DNA from: Siphonodentalium dalli
Lineage: Eukaryota; Mollusca; Scaphopoda; Gadilida; Siphonodentaliidae
Assembly: GCA_032622095.1 (NCBI GenBank)
Contig: CP136067.1
Coordinates: 73,870,705 to 73,934,704, forward strand
Reading direction: 5' to 3'
Length of the DNA stretch: 64,000 nt
A program made the position numbers and the translations under genes. Of the stretch, positions 33,401 through 43,839 are shown in pieces; within the stretch, counting starts at the first letter, position 1, and each line of letters begins with the position of its first letter. The notes under the pieces were generated by a model. It did no database searches and was not told the origin of the DNA. It worked only from the letters and a program-made list of their open reading frames with translations.

Positions 33401-34440
33401 TTGATGTTCATGTGTATTCATCTTGGATATTCACTCGGGTCTCTGGTATCACCTTTTCGATATCACGGAAGAGCATACTTATTTTCTTGGGTTAAGAAAG
33501 TAGATCTTCATTTTAGAAGTTCACGGTTGTGTCGTTTTGGAATATCTACAGCACCGCATGTGTTTACTAAAATGTATATGTTCCTTGGTGACGGTTTGGT
33601 GATAGGGTCATGAAGAGAAAAATCTGAGTCTTATTACGGCCGATATCAAACGAGATTTACTATACTAATTTGTACCCATGCAAGGCTAAAAAATCTTTAT
33701 GGACTTTTGGGTATTAAACTTGATTCTCGTTCCATGCATATTATTCAAGAAGGGGAAAAATTGCAAAACAATTCATTCTGCGATAACAATTCTAAATCAA
33801 TTTGTGTTATGCTCCTTCCAGATCATAAAAGTAGTGAGCGTTTTTGGGCCATAATCGCCATTAAGCTTGTCATTGGTAGTGCTGTTCAACTCATGGCCCG
33901 TTGTCTGAGTGTAGATATTGACGACACAAATTCTTGGAATTCCCCGATTAGGTTATCTGACCACAGTATACACCATCTTGAATTTTGGTATAATAATAAT
34001 GCAAATTTCGACACTGTCTACATAACGATTTCGCTTGCACAAAAATTGAATTTTTGCTTAAGCTAGTACAAGTTTACGCTGGTTATTCCATTTAATTTGG
34101 ATACGTGTATCTCACGGACAGTGGTGGTCTGTTGACGAAGTGAACATGAGTTCCACTTGGCGTGAGCTGAAATTTAAGGCAGTATACCTGTACAATTAGT
34201 ACTGCACATTTTGCGTGAGTGTTATATTGTGATTGCATCAAATGTTTACAGATAACCAAATGTTGCCCACGTTGTTGCTAGGGACACCATGAAGCCACTA
34301 TACTGAACTAGCTTCAACCTTATTTTCATTGATTGAAGTATTTTGGATACCAGAAATGAGAATGAAAGGGCGGACTATTTATCTGCAATAGAAGATCGAG
34401 ATGATTTCTCTTTGAGAAATTAGCTATTTAAATGTTTGAC
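33401..34440 (+). pseudogene. YR-element reverse transcriptase and RNase H, broken
   Basis: From 33401 the frame leads to LCRFGISTAPHVFTKMYMFL, the 'LPFGLS.AP..FTK' block of DIRS-type reverse transcriptases. The later frame 33707-34066 gives LDSRSMHIIQEGEKL, an ARCLSVDIDDTNSWNSPIRL block and HSIHHLEFWYNNNANF, the linker before RNase H. RNase H is seen as HGQWWSVDEVNMSSTWREL then KFKAVYL (about 34118), and NENERADYLSAIEDRDDF (about 34350) matches the 'IPRE.N..AD.LS...D.DDW' end. Stops and frameshifts separate the blocks. Confidence 0.82.
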
Positions 34441-35187
34441 TCTAATGGGGGTTTTCTCGCAGTAGATTGTTTTAACTTTTACCAGATAAAAATGTTACAG
34501 GTTTTATTCTCGTTTTTAGAATCCTGATTCTGATGTTGACGCTTCATGGGCAATTTGGGTCGTGTTATTATTTGTTTCCATCAATTTCTTTGATAGGGAA
34601 ACTATAAGTCACGTAAACAACGGTACACTTATTGTCCCAGAATGGTCTTCATCTTATTTAATTGTGTAGAACATTACAGTGGAATGTCGAGTGTGTTTAC
34701 AGGCAGCAAAAAATCGTGATTTACTCCTAAAGTAGAGTAAGTGAAGGTTTATTTGGTGAGACAGAGGTGTGTTTACCGGTTAACACGTTGAGTGCCGGAA
34801 ATCAATTAGTAATCTCGCCAGTTTGCCAAATCGTGGCAAGATAGATACCCGTAGTAGACCATAATTTGGCTTCAATGAAGCAAGAATTGGACGACGTCGC
34901 GACTTTAGATGACAGAAACGGCGATTGATAGTACTACGAGATAACTCGTAGCCGGCAATGGCGGAAGGAATTTGGGTATTCCCACAACCAGTGCCAACTA
35001 CGAGTTATCTCGTAGACACAATTGGACACGTTTCAGCAACAAATATGAAGTAGAATGTAACCCAAACAAGTTATTTTGGTGGTCAGCATATTTATGAAGG
35101 TGTGTCTGTCCTTGTGGTGGTTATAGCTCGTTATATAGTTATATTATGGCTGAGGCACGCTGGAGCAAATTACTTATATGAGCATGC

Positions 35188-35247
35188 ATGGCTACAGACG
35201 GTGAATCCGACGTGGAATCGGGTGAACTTGTTTCCTGTGACTCGTAG
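35188..35247 (+). pseudogene. Short acidic frame, possible transposase N-terminus
   Basis: ATG followed by 18 codons, MATDGESDVESGELVSCDS, then TAG. Acidic Ser/Glu/Asp-rich starts are common in piggyBac transposases. The stop falls exactly in the palindrome that begins at 35241, as if the palindrome interrupted the gene. Weak evidence. Confidence 0.25.
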
Positions 35248-35313
35248 TCATGAACGAAATAAACTCATCCTCACAGGCTGTGAGGATGAGTTTATTTCGT
35301 TCATGACTACGAG
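35241..35313. repeat. Perfect 73-nt palindrome (36-bp arms, 1-nt centre)
   Basis: The left arm begins CTCGTAGTCATGAACG and ends CCTCACAG. After a single G the exact reverse complement runs to ACTACGAG at 35313. It sits inside the piggyBac-like element. Confidence 0.93.
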
Positions 35314-37049
35314 CATGCAACTTTACGAGCATGCATCTTCTGTTGTTTCGGGCATTGTAAGTTATCTCCGATATAGCCTGATTTAGGCCTATGCTAGGGT
35401 TCCAAAGTACAGCCCGAAATAATAGTGTAGGAATAATTGTCAGCACAAAATTAAAGCAACGATGCAACAGTAGCCAAATAGATCCATGTAGGGTAATGTG
35501 GGGCATAATGCGACGCGGGGCATAAGCGACAGACGGTCGTTAACAGGCCATATGTTTTTCCATGACTGAACTTGAATCGCATATTTATTAGTTTTAGTAA
35601 GACCAATCATAGAAGTGGACATCCCAATTGGACCGACATCATTATGACTGTTTAATCTCAAATGCGAAACGACGGAGTAGGGGTACCCACATTTGGTGAC
35701 CCCCATTTTTGAATTGTTTTAACTTTCGGTAGGTACTGTACATGTAAAAACGAAAACATCTTACCACTACCATCAAAGCTACATGCGTATTTTGGTAAAG
35801 TAAGACAAGTTCTATAGTAATTTGATCAGTCATATCTACACCGGTTATTCACATTCACTCATATTGGGGAGAGGCAGGTTGTCTGGTTGTGGGGCATAAT
35901 GCGACACTCGGGTACAATCAGTACGAGAAAAAAATCTGATTAGGCATATCGCAAATCAAACCTGGAAAAATAAATCCACTATTTTTTTTATATGTGGGTA
36001 TGTAGTTTACTCCAGACTGCCTTACCCCATACCTCTATGCTACACAAAAACATTTATCCGTACATACATGTGGAACAGCTCGATGAACTGCATGACGTCT
36101 AGAGTACGGTTTTTTTTTGCTTTCCATTGTCCAACACGTTCGGAAGAGGGTACAATGTAGCTTTGGGGAATAGTTCCGCTTTACTTGAATTATGAATAAT
36201 AAAATACCTAGCCCCCAAATGGAGCCGCACAGTGTAGGCCTATTCCAAAAACAACTGCTGTGTTCCCTAATACTGAGATAATGGTAGCACCAACGTGCTT
36301 AACGTCATGGATTATCCGCTTATTTTGTATTGGATGCGTCCATTCGCACGTATGCGTGAGAGGGGACATATTTGGCAGGCCTGTGTGACGTGTGTGGGTT
36401 GTTGTGCGAAGTTTCAATGTGTTGAAACACAACGATGTAACCATTCCTCGAAACTGCCTTCGCATGTTTGTACATTGTGAATATCCACCCCCCCCCCCCC
36501 GACTGTGTTTGCAAGCGTGCATGCACATTATCAGTCTATTGAATACCAAAAACCCAGTCCAATTGCCCACACATGACTGCCTCTGGTGGTCACTCAGTGA
36601 GACAGTGTCAGCTGTATTCACTCACAACTGGATCATTTTGAGTAGAATATATGTGCTCATGGTGCTCACCTCTGTTGAACAATGCAAGGAGAGCCAAACT
36701 ATTTATTTTATAAAATCACTGTTCTGATGTCCCGAGGCGGGTTTTCGTGGTGCATCGACCTATTCCACTGCTTCCGTTTGTCAGTTACACGACATGGAAA
36801 CCACTACGAGATAACTCGTAGTGGCAACCTGCGAAGGTTGCGTACTACGAGATAACTCGTAGTGGCACTCAACGTGTTAATTGAAATAATATCTTTGACT
36901 GATATATATACTTAACTGGTTCAGAATCTTTTGGAAGCCTGGTAGAGGAGAGTAAGACCCAGTATTAAGGAATTAAAGCCATTTCGTAATTTATTTATCA
37001 GCATCCGTATGCTTAAAAGGCTAATAATGATCATACGTGGCCATTCAAT

Positions 37050-37654
37050 CAGTCACCATTGCAAGGCAAGCACGTGAAAATTATCCACCTAAATGTCAAA
37101 AAACTGGACAAATATCGAGAAAAAGAAGTTTTCTATCATCCATTCCACTGAAACAGTGCCTCATACCTTTGTATATATATAAAATTTGTTCGGGATACAT
37201 ATATTCAATGTGTTCTATCTAAGCTGTGCGTTTGCTCAGTCTGGTATAATTTTTGCGGTTTTCTTAAATCGTGCGAAGTGCTAAATAAATATGGCAAGAT
37301 ATTGAATCACGACAAATAATTATATCTCTATTTGTTGAAGTAATACACGGATGTTTATCGTGATGGTTCGTGTGTCGTTATTGGGCTGCCGGCACTGAGC
37401 TATGCCCTGCAACGAGCCGTGATGAATATCTTTCTCTTTCCATTTTCACAGAGTTTCTCAAGATATCGTTCATGATATACATGTTTTCTGGCTTGCATAT
37501 AATAGTCTCATATCTGGAGGGGAAACACAAGCAGCTAATAAAGTTATTCCTGACTGAAAAACACGGCGGATGGTATGCGGACCAGACACATGGTGGATAT
37601 GTGTACGAGTCATTGGGAAGCTTAATGGGAGTTTCAATGAATTTGGGTTTCTAA
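37050..37654 (+). pseudogene. YR-element tyrosine recombinase, broken
   Basis: Block 1 (about 37072-37140) reads VKIIHLNVKKLDKYREKEVF, matching the 'v.i.i..sKtDqyReG' strand pair of DIRS/Ngaro recombinases. Block 2 (37380-37654) reads CRYWAAGTELCPATSRDEYL then a degraded 'GLHSLRSGG' box, and ends KHGGWYADQTHGGYVYESLG with SLMGVSMNLGF and TAA. HGGW...D...GYV.eSl is the C-terminal signature carrying the nucleophilic tyrosine (the Y of GYV). The catalytic arginine of the HxLRSGG box appears lost (a TCTC ATA TCTGGAGGG reading gives Ile), and that box lies out of frame. Confidence 0.75.
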
Positions 37655-37698
37655 TTAATCATTAGCTTTTGTAACAATGAGCCCTTTCCTTGGGTTTT

Positions 37699-37776
37699 TT
37701 CGCTGTGCCCTCTGGGGACTTCCTATGTAAGTCGTGTTTGTTTTATTTCCCAAACAAACATTGGGGTCTCGGAGAA
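37699..37776 (+). repeat. YR element repeat B1
   Basis: Starts TTCGCTGTGCCCTCTGGGGA and ends TCTCGGAGAA, running directly into A2. It differs from B2 only at CTATGTAAG versus CTAAGTAAG. Confidence 0.95.
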
Positions 37777-37980
37777 ATATAGTTCTATTCGTTTGAGGAA
37801 CGAATTAGAATGGAACTGATTTCTCAGAGGGATTAATGATTGATTGGGCAATCAAGCTGTTAGCTTCTAGCGCACGGGTGCGCGTAGAAGAGTACTCAGC
37901 ACGGATTGTGTGAGGTAATGTCAATCCGTGCTGACTGAACTAGGGTCATTCGCACCTGGAGAGTCGCAGCGAGCGGTTAT
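37777..37980 (+). repeat. YR element repeat A2
   Basis: An exact copy of A1 (32459-32662), directly abutting B1. The A1-like identity stops after GCGAGCGGTTAT. Confidence 0.95.
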
Positions 37981-38634
37981 TTATTTAAGCATATATAAGC
38001 TTGATGAATATTCATAAACTCATTGCACGTATATGTGTATTGGAACTAAGTCTTTTGCAAGCAATTTGGTTTCTATGCATCACCGCGATTTTGTCAATAT
38101 ATATATATATATCAGTACGACGTTAAGTTAGTCAGGCAACCTTCGGGTATTGCATGACATACTATGTGAGAATCTTTTCATGCAGATTATCTATGCAGGC
38201 TATATGTCGAGCGATACATTGCTATTTCGATAAGAAATGTGAATTTGTTCAGGTTCACTGAAGCAAGCATTTGAAGCAATGACCACTCATATGGAGTCAT
38301 TGTCTCCATGTATCTTATCTATATATATATATAGATATGCATATATATTGAATGTTCTTTCTTTCTTTTCTAGTTTCAGTGTCGATTGCAGCATTGGCTG
38401 TAGCGTATATCTGTATATATACAGGCAGTGAATTTCCACGATCAATTAATTCGAGTGCGTTCTGCCTTAATTGGTGTCCGGGCTACGATGCTGGTAATTT
38501 AAGCCTGGATCTGGAAATTTCAGTTCGAGTGTGCTCTTGTCCAGCTGGAATCTGCTTCGTCGGTATCGACCAACAAAGCTGGTGTGCTCACGAGACGTGT
38601 TATATAGTTATTCATATTCGGATATTGTTAAGTG

Positions 38635-39430
38635 TCGTCTGGAGCTTGGAAGGATCTAATATCCCATATATGCTTGTGTCTGAAATTGCAGGTTGTGTAC
38701 GCGGTGAAAGCGGTATCGCTATGATATATGTTTGTGGCGTATGCCTGAAGCTGTCGATGTGTTTTCAGCAGTATTGCTGGAAATTGCTGCATACGTCTGG
38801 ATCTTGGAAGGATCTAATATCCCATATATGCTGCTTGAAATTACAGGGTGTGTTTACCAGTATAGCGCTATCGATATGATAGCTGTTTGTGGCGTATGCC
38901 TGAAGCTGTTCGATGTGTTTTCAGCATTATTGCTAAATGTTGCAGCTTAATTCTGGATCTTGGAAGGATCTAATATCCCATATATGATTGATGGCGTGCT
39001 TGGAATAGCAGGGTGTGTACCAAGTGTGCGCGTTATCGCTATGATAGCTGTTTGTGGCGTTTACCTGAAGCTGTCTGTGTTTTCAGCAGTATTGCTGAAT
39101 GTTGCTGCAGACATCTGGATCTTGGAAGGATCTAATATCCCACATATGCTTGGTGTTCTTGTAATAGCAGGGTGTGTACCCAGTATAAGTGGTATCGATA
39201 TATGATAGCTGTTTGTGTCGTATGCCTGAAGCTGTCGATGTGTATTCATCAGTATTGCTGAATATTGCTGCATATATACGTCTGGATCTTGGAAGGATCT
39301 AATATTCCTTATTTGCGTGCTTGATGATGTGCTTGAAATTTCAGGGTGTGTACCCGGTATAAGCGGTATCGCTATGCTAGCTGTGTGTGGCGTATGCCTG
39401 TGGCCTGATGCTATCGATTGTTTTCAGCAG
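38635..39430. repeat. Tandem repeat, unit about 155-165 bp, five copies
   Basis: Each copy has CTGGATCTTGGAAGGATCTA, ATATCCCATATATG, CAGGGTGTGTACC, GGTATCGCTATGATAGCTGT, TTGTGGCGTATGCCTGAAGC and TTTTCAGCAGTATTGCTGAA. It lies between A2 and B2 of the YR element. Frames of up to 175 codons run through it (38352-38879) but track the repeat. Confidence 0.88.
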
Positions 39431-39600
39431 TATTGCTGAATGATGTTGTATGTTAATATATACATGCCATGTGCATCAGTTATGCAGTGGGTCAGTGGTG
39501 CTGGAAGAGACTATATACATGTATAATTATGCATGTTGCCACTATCCGCAGTCGGATGAACAGAACGACTTTACTTGTACTTTTCTCAAGCACAATAAAA

Positions 39601-39678
39601 TTCGCTGTGCCCTCTGGGGACTTCCTAAGTAAGTCGTGTTTGTTTTATTTCCCAAACAAACATTGGGGTCTCGGAGAA
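39601..39678 (+). repeat. YR element repeat B2 (right terminus)
   Basis: A 78-bp copy of B1 with one substitution, ending GGAGAA. TTACAATG of the host repeat follows directly. Confidence 0.93.
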
Positions 39679-39720
39679 TTACAATGAATGGATAAGTTAT
39701 GTCCCTGGCTCCCTATGGGA
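39679..39720. mobile_element. Host repeat, right remainder
   Basis: TTACAATGAATGGATAAGTT with ATGTCCCTGGCTCC continues the module interrupted at 32458. An uninterrupted relative is TTTTAAGAATTACTATAGAG, GGATAGAGTTATTGCCCTGG at 42700-42740. Similarity fades after about 42 bp. Confidence 0.65.
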
Positions 39721-40341
39721 GGCTCGCATATATAAGAGAATGCACTGTTACATGATCTTCAAAGCTGCACCAGGGGAGCTCCCCTCATGAAAGGGTATAT
39801 AAATAATGGCCTAACTGTCAGATTCACACTTGGCTTTGGAATTAGATTGTTATCATAAGCAACAGGTCATTTATATACAACTCTCTACCAGGCAGATATC
39901 TCTAAGACATCAATCAACAAAGTTTTCACTCCAAGCAGATTTTGTTAATGCTGCCATCTCATTAATCACCTTAGCCAGCACAATGTTACTTCTATATGCT
40001 GTTAAGTAAACATTATGTCTTCTCAGGAACCCTGCTCATATCTCATTTAGATAAGTGTCTGCTGTTTGCATGTTCTGGATTTTAGACTGATTTAAATCAA
40101 ATTTGGTGTGGTCAACCTGATGGCTGTTATAATGGTGTTAATTGTTTTGTTCTAATAAGTTTAAACAAAAAATAAAATATGAGCAAGGAATTAAATCTAA
40201 ATTAAAATTAAAAAAAAAAATTATTTGAAACAAATATATACATGTATTAAAAACAAAAAAAATTAAAAATATGATTTTTTTTGTTCAGTATTTTTTTGTT
40301 GTTGGTTAAATTGAGAAAGTTGTTAAATTTTTTTTTTTTAA

Positions 40342-42563
40342 AGGATTACTATGCTCATGAAATAACAAAACTCTATTGGAAAGCCACCCCTATTGTGATC
40401 ACAAAGATCCAAGTCCCATAAAAGTCGCGTAATAAATAAGCCGAGAAATAAATAAATAATACCACCACCGGTTGTCGACTGTCTCCGTCGCAAAACCTCG
40501 CATGACGTCAAGCGAGGTAAATTAATTAAAAACACGGAATCGGAGTCGGAGATAATTATGTCTACCTATATGACGATGGAAAATCCGGAATAGACATCAG
40601 CGCGTGGGCGTAATGGAATTACTGCGGGGCATATCGATAGCATTGTGTACACATGGTTAATTGTCATCGCGTGGTGAGTTATCTTCACTTGTGATTTGTC
40701 TTAAGCGCTGTTTGGAAAGTTATTGTTTTGACCAAAATACTGTAGAAGGCCAATTGAGCGGGGTAGGTAACACTTTCGTGTCAAAGATAAAGCTTATAAA
40801 AACACGAGCAGGCATGTGAACTCTATTCGGAGGCGTGTTCACGATGTTGTTTTAACTTTCCGTATATATGCCCCGAGTGTACCGTATTTACAATCATTCA
40901 TTCGTAACAATGCCATATAGATGCAGCGTTTTCGTCTGTGGCCGGTCTAGTGACTCTCAGTTAGGTATAATGCTTTATTCATTTCCAAACGATGTTCGTT
41001 TACGTGACATTTGTTGGGATTTCTGTGGGGAAACCCATTGTACAAAATCAGAAACCGATTACATATACCAAATAAAGAGCATTTAATTTGACAAGTCAGT
41101 CATGGTTACGAATACAATTGCAGTTAAAGTTGGGAGTATGTTGATGAATAATTCACGATAACAATTATTCCCCATTTCCTTCACCATGGCTCAATAAAGA
41201 GCGTTCCATGTTAAGAGTTTTCCTAATGTGGTATGAGGAAAAAGAGTTTAATAAAGCGGAAATTGCTATGACTTGGAAGGATATATAAAGCATGCATATC
41301 GGAAGTTCGTGCATATGTATTGACATGTATTGGTGTTATCAGTAAACAATCACGATGACAACTGTTCTAAGTCCAGTCCCTTTACCTTGACGCAATAAAG
41401 AGCGTTCACTATTACGATATATTGCGAATAAAGAATGCTTGTATGTGTGATTACATATTATACCAGATTATTATCCCTCCTTCAAATAGTGTTATATATG
41501 ATTGGATGTTTAAACGAACCACGGCGAAACGTTTATATATTTTATAATCCTATTGTTATGCGTAATTGACACATATAGGTCGAGTTATGACCTGCATATT
41601 CAATAGACCGCATGGCTAGAGTTCTAATTTTATAGGCCAATAACCATGCATAGACGCAGTGAATCTCATCAGTGACAGTGGGCAAGATTGTTTGGGGGTA
41701 GGGGAAGCAATGTTCCGAGAGATATATAAACACCACATTGCCCTAATATATACATGATTCATAACCAAGAAAAATGAACTTATCATATCATATTGGTAAT
41801 GAATGACTTGATTATAATTGATTAAATCCGACAGCAATAAACCAATTTTTTTTTTTTTTTACCACGTTACGATAAATTAAAACGAAACGCTCTTTATTGA
41901 CACACGACTAAGGGCATCTGGAAATTGGAATGTGTACGAGATGATAATTGCCTGATAACTGTGCAAGACTTCGCATATATATGCAATATTTATATGAATA
42001 TATAATATATAATATAACTTGGACTATTCCGGTAACGAAAAAAATATATATAAACACGAGCACGTGTTTATATAGATAAATGCGCGCAAAACTGAATAAT
42101 ATACCGGCATGGCTTTATAGTAACAACACATCGCGATACATATAATAATAATAATAATAACACGATAAAGACATTTAATTGCGAGAACGGCGATGTTTTC
42201 GGCAAAGTTTTGCATTCACAGTGTGATAACACGACAATCTTCAAAGGCCGCGATCGACTATACCTGCAAACTATTAAATTAAAATACTGCCGTACGTAGC
42301 GTATATATGCGTTGTCGACGGGTTACCACGTGATCGACCACGTGCTATGCTTTTGTTTGCATGTGACAATCACGTGTTCGGGCCGATGGTCACGTGACTT
42401 CGTCTACAACAAAATCTTCGGCTAACTTCGGAATTTTTTTAAATCGTTATAAAAATAACGAATGGCGGCCGAATATTAGATTATATCGCCCAATGGACAT
42501 TATATATATATATTATCGGTATAGTGAAAGAAAATATTATTGTTTTTTCACCACCGTATTCCT
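40342..42563 (+). mobile_element. Kolobok-like element with THAP-domain fragment
   Basis: The left end AGGATTACTATG and right end (reverse) AGGAATACGGTGG are inverted repeats with TTAA on both flanks (40338-40341, 42564-42567). A THAP-type zinc-finger frame begins at 40868. TTAA targets plus THAP fit the Kolobok superfamily; a P element would give 8-bp duplications. The catalytic region was not recognised, and the 2.2-kb length suggests internal deletion. Two related CAATAAAGAGCGTTC segments occur at 41190 and 41391, with an inverted relative at 41884. Confidence 0.7.
40868..41086 (+). pseudogene. THAP-type zinc-finger N-terminus, truncated
   Basis: The frame has ATG at 40868 and a better-placed one at 40910: MPYRCSVFVCGRSSDSQLGI, then LYSFPNDVRLRDICWDF. 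C-x4-C near the start, then a hydrophobic YSFP.D..LR..(W) block, is the THAP signature. The expected C-x2-H and AVPTIF-type box are missing, because the frame departs into KSETDYIYQIKSI and stops at 41086. Confidence 0.65.
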
Positions 42564-42567
42564 TTAA

Positions 42568-42916
42568 GAGTTATGTGCCTGGCTCTGCCTATATATGACC
42601 CAGTGACCCCATTTGAACAAATCCGAACCCGTGTCACCCAAGGACCTTCCATATCAAATATAAGCTAAATAGGTAAAATAGTTCTTGAGAAGAAGACGTT
42701 TTAAGAATTACTATAGAGGGATAGAGTTATTGCCCTGGCTTCGCAACTATTTGACCCAGTGACCTCATTTGAACAAATCTGAACATCCACACCAAATATG
42801 AACCCATTCGGTCTTATGGTTGCAGAGGAGAAGATGTTTAAAGAATTGTTGATGGATGGATGGACGGACGAGGAGTGATGACTATAGCTCCACCTGAGAC
42901 TTCGTCTCAGGTGAGC
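42568..42916. mobile_element. MITE with AGCTCACCTGAG hairpin end
   Basis: Modules GCCTATATATGACCCAGTGA, CAAGGACCTTCCATATC and TTTTAAGAATTACTATAGAG are followed by GATGGATGGATGGACGGACG. It ends in a hairpin: GCTCCACCTGAGAC, TTC, GTCTCAGGTGAGC. It is the reverse copy of 20128-20399 plus 25551-25690 and the uninterrupted relative used to read the YR insertion site. Confidence 0.82.
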
Positions 42917-43410
42917 TAAAAAGCTTGAACTTTCTACCCAATTTATGGTTACAATAAATACACAGAATTGCACTTGGGCTAGATGCTAGTTTATGTTGAA
43001 GTACGTTTCCTATACTCTTCTATATCGGGATTTAAGCGTTGTTCATTTAAAATCATCAATAACAGTACTATAATGTAAACCGGTTTATTTCATATAAAAT
43101 GTTATATTTGTTCTGAACTCCACAAGTAGTGAACTGAAAGTAATTTGATGTGAAAAATATATTTTATCCCAACGATTACATAATTTAAAAACAATACCAA
43201 CTCATTTGACTTCGTGAAGTGACCTCAGTTTATTCCATCGTGCTGGAAAACATAGTTTCAAATGGACGTCTTGAAAAAAATTGATATCATGCATGTACCC
43301 AGTAATTTGTAAATTGGAAAATATTACGTGTGATGTCCAGTGTAAGAACTGTAATATAATATGTAAGAACTGTAATATAATATGTAACTTACAATATAAA
43401 TGAATTGTCA

Positions 43411-43500
43411 ATGACACTGTAGCTCAACTTGGAGAGGGGATAATGTCATACAATACAGTCAATGTAGCAATAAGGAATGCAGAAATACATATGTAAACAA
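43411..43500. repeat. Dispersed repeat ACACTGTAGCTCAACTT
   Basis: ATGACACTGTAGCTCAACTT, GAGAGGG.ATAAT.TCATA and AGTCAAT.. are shared with 62537-62630. The first 18 bases also occur at 21-38. Confidence 0.75.
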
Positions 43501-43839
43501 TTCCCGAGCGAATTTGTTGATATGCACTAAAAAACATGTTTTGTTTGTTATGTTATTGCATAAATTTGATATTGTTTCACCTGTTCCGGTTACATTTTTC
43601 TAATTAGTTGATCTTCCAAGTGATGCCAACAGCATTCATGTGTTTTCGGAAATAAGTGCATTATTTTGTGTCATGATTGTGACGTTTTTGTTTTCCAAGA
43701 TACCCCAGTGTCTCTATCATATTCAGTGCACGATATTAAGGCGTTTCTATTGAATCTTATTGGCGAGAACAATGATCTCTGTTGACAAGAATCTAATGAT
43801 AGAACAGTTCTCCAGTTTTTTACACAATGTCAACATTAG

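Larger units (their letters stand above)
34784..36876. mobile_element. piggyBac-like element, TTAA target, inserted in the YR element
   Basis: The left end CACGTTGAGTGCC and right end GGCACTCAACGTG are perfect 13-bp inverted repeats, each flanked by TTAA (34780-34783, 36877-36880). Subterminal palindromes CTACGAG-ATAA-CTCGTAG occur twice near each end (34940 and 35000; 36806 and 36843). No complete transposase is present. It lies between the RNase H and recombinase remnants of the YR element, so it arrived later. Confidence 0.85.
32459..39678 (+). mobile_element. Tyrosine-recombinase retroelement (DIRS/Ngaro-like) with split direct repeats
   Basis: The structure reads A1 (32459-32662), coding remnants, B1 (37699-37776), A2 (37777-37980), a spacer, then B2 (39601-39678). 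A1 and A2 are identical over 204 bp. B1 and B2 differ at one of 78 bases. This A1-B1A2-B2 order is the split-direct-repeat layout of PAT/Ngaro elements of the DIRS order. Remnants in the expected order are a possible Gag frame (32790-33000), reverse transcriptase and RNase H (33401-34440) and tyrosine recombinase (37050-37654). GAA occurs at the left junction, the B1/A2 junction and the right junction, as expected if a circle recombined at GAA. A piggyBac-like element (34784-36876) splits it. Confidence 0.88.

Noticed and set aside
36208-36727. Overlapping frames of 137 and 111 codons as a transposase of the piggyBac-like element
   Set aside because: They oppose each other on the two strands, span a run of C, and show no piggyBac DDE or cysteine-rich C-terminal motif.
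32459-37980. The identical 204-bp direct repeats as LTRs of an LTR retrotransposon
   Set aside because: They lack TG...CA ends, there is a second repeat pair (B1, B2) in split order, and the coding remnants are of the tyrosine-recombinase type with no integrase or protease motifs.
37777-37980. Functional tRNA, rRNA or other structured RNA in the GC-richer A repeat
   Set aside because: Its short inverted words are compatible with a fold, but both copies are explained by their role as the element's terminal repeat.
38352-38879. A 175-codon open frame as a gene
   Set aside because: It runs through the 155-165-bp tandem repeat, where neighbouring frames are also open, and has no recognised domain.
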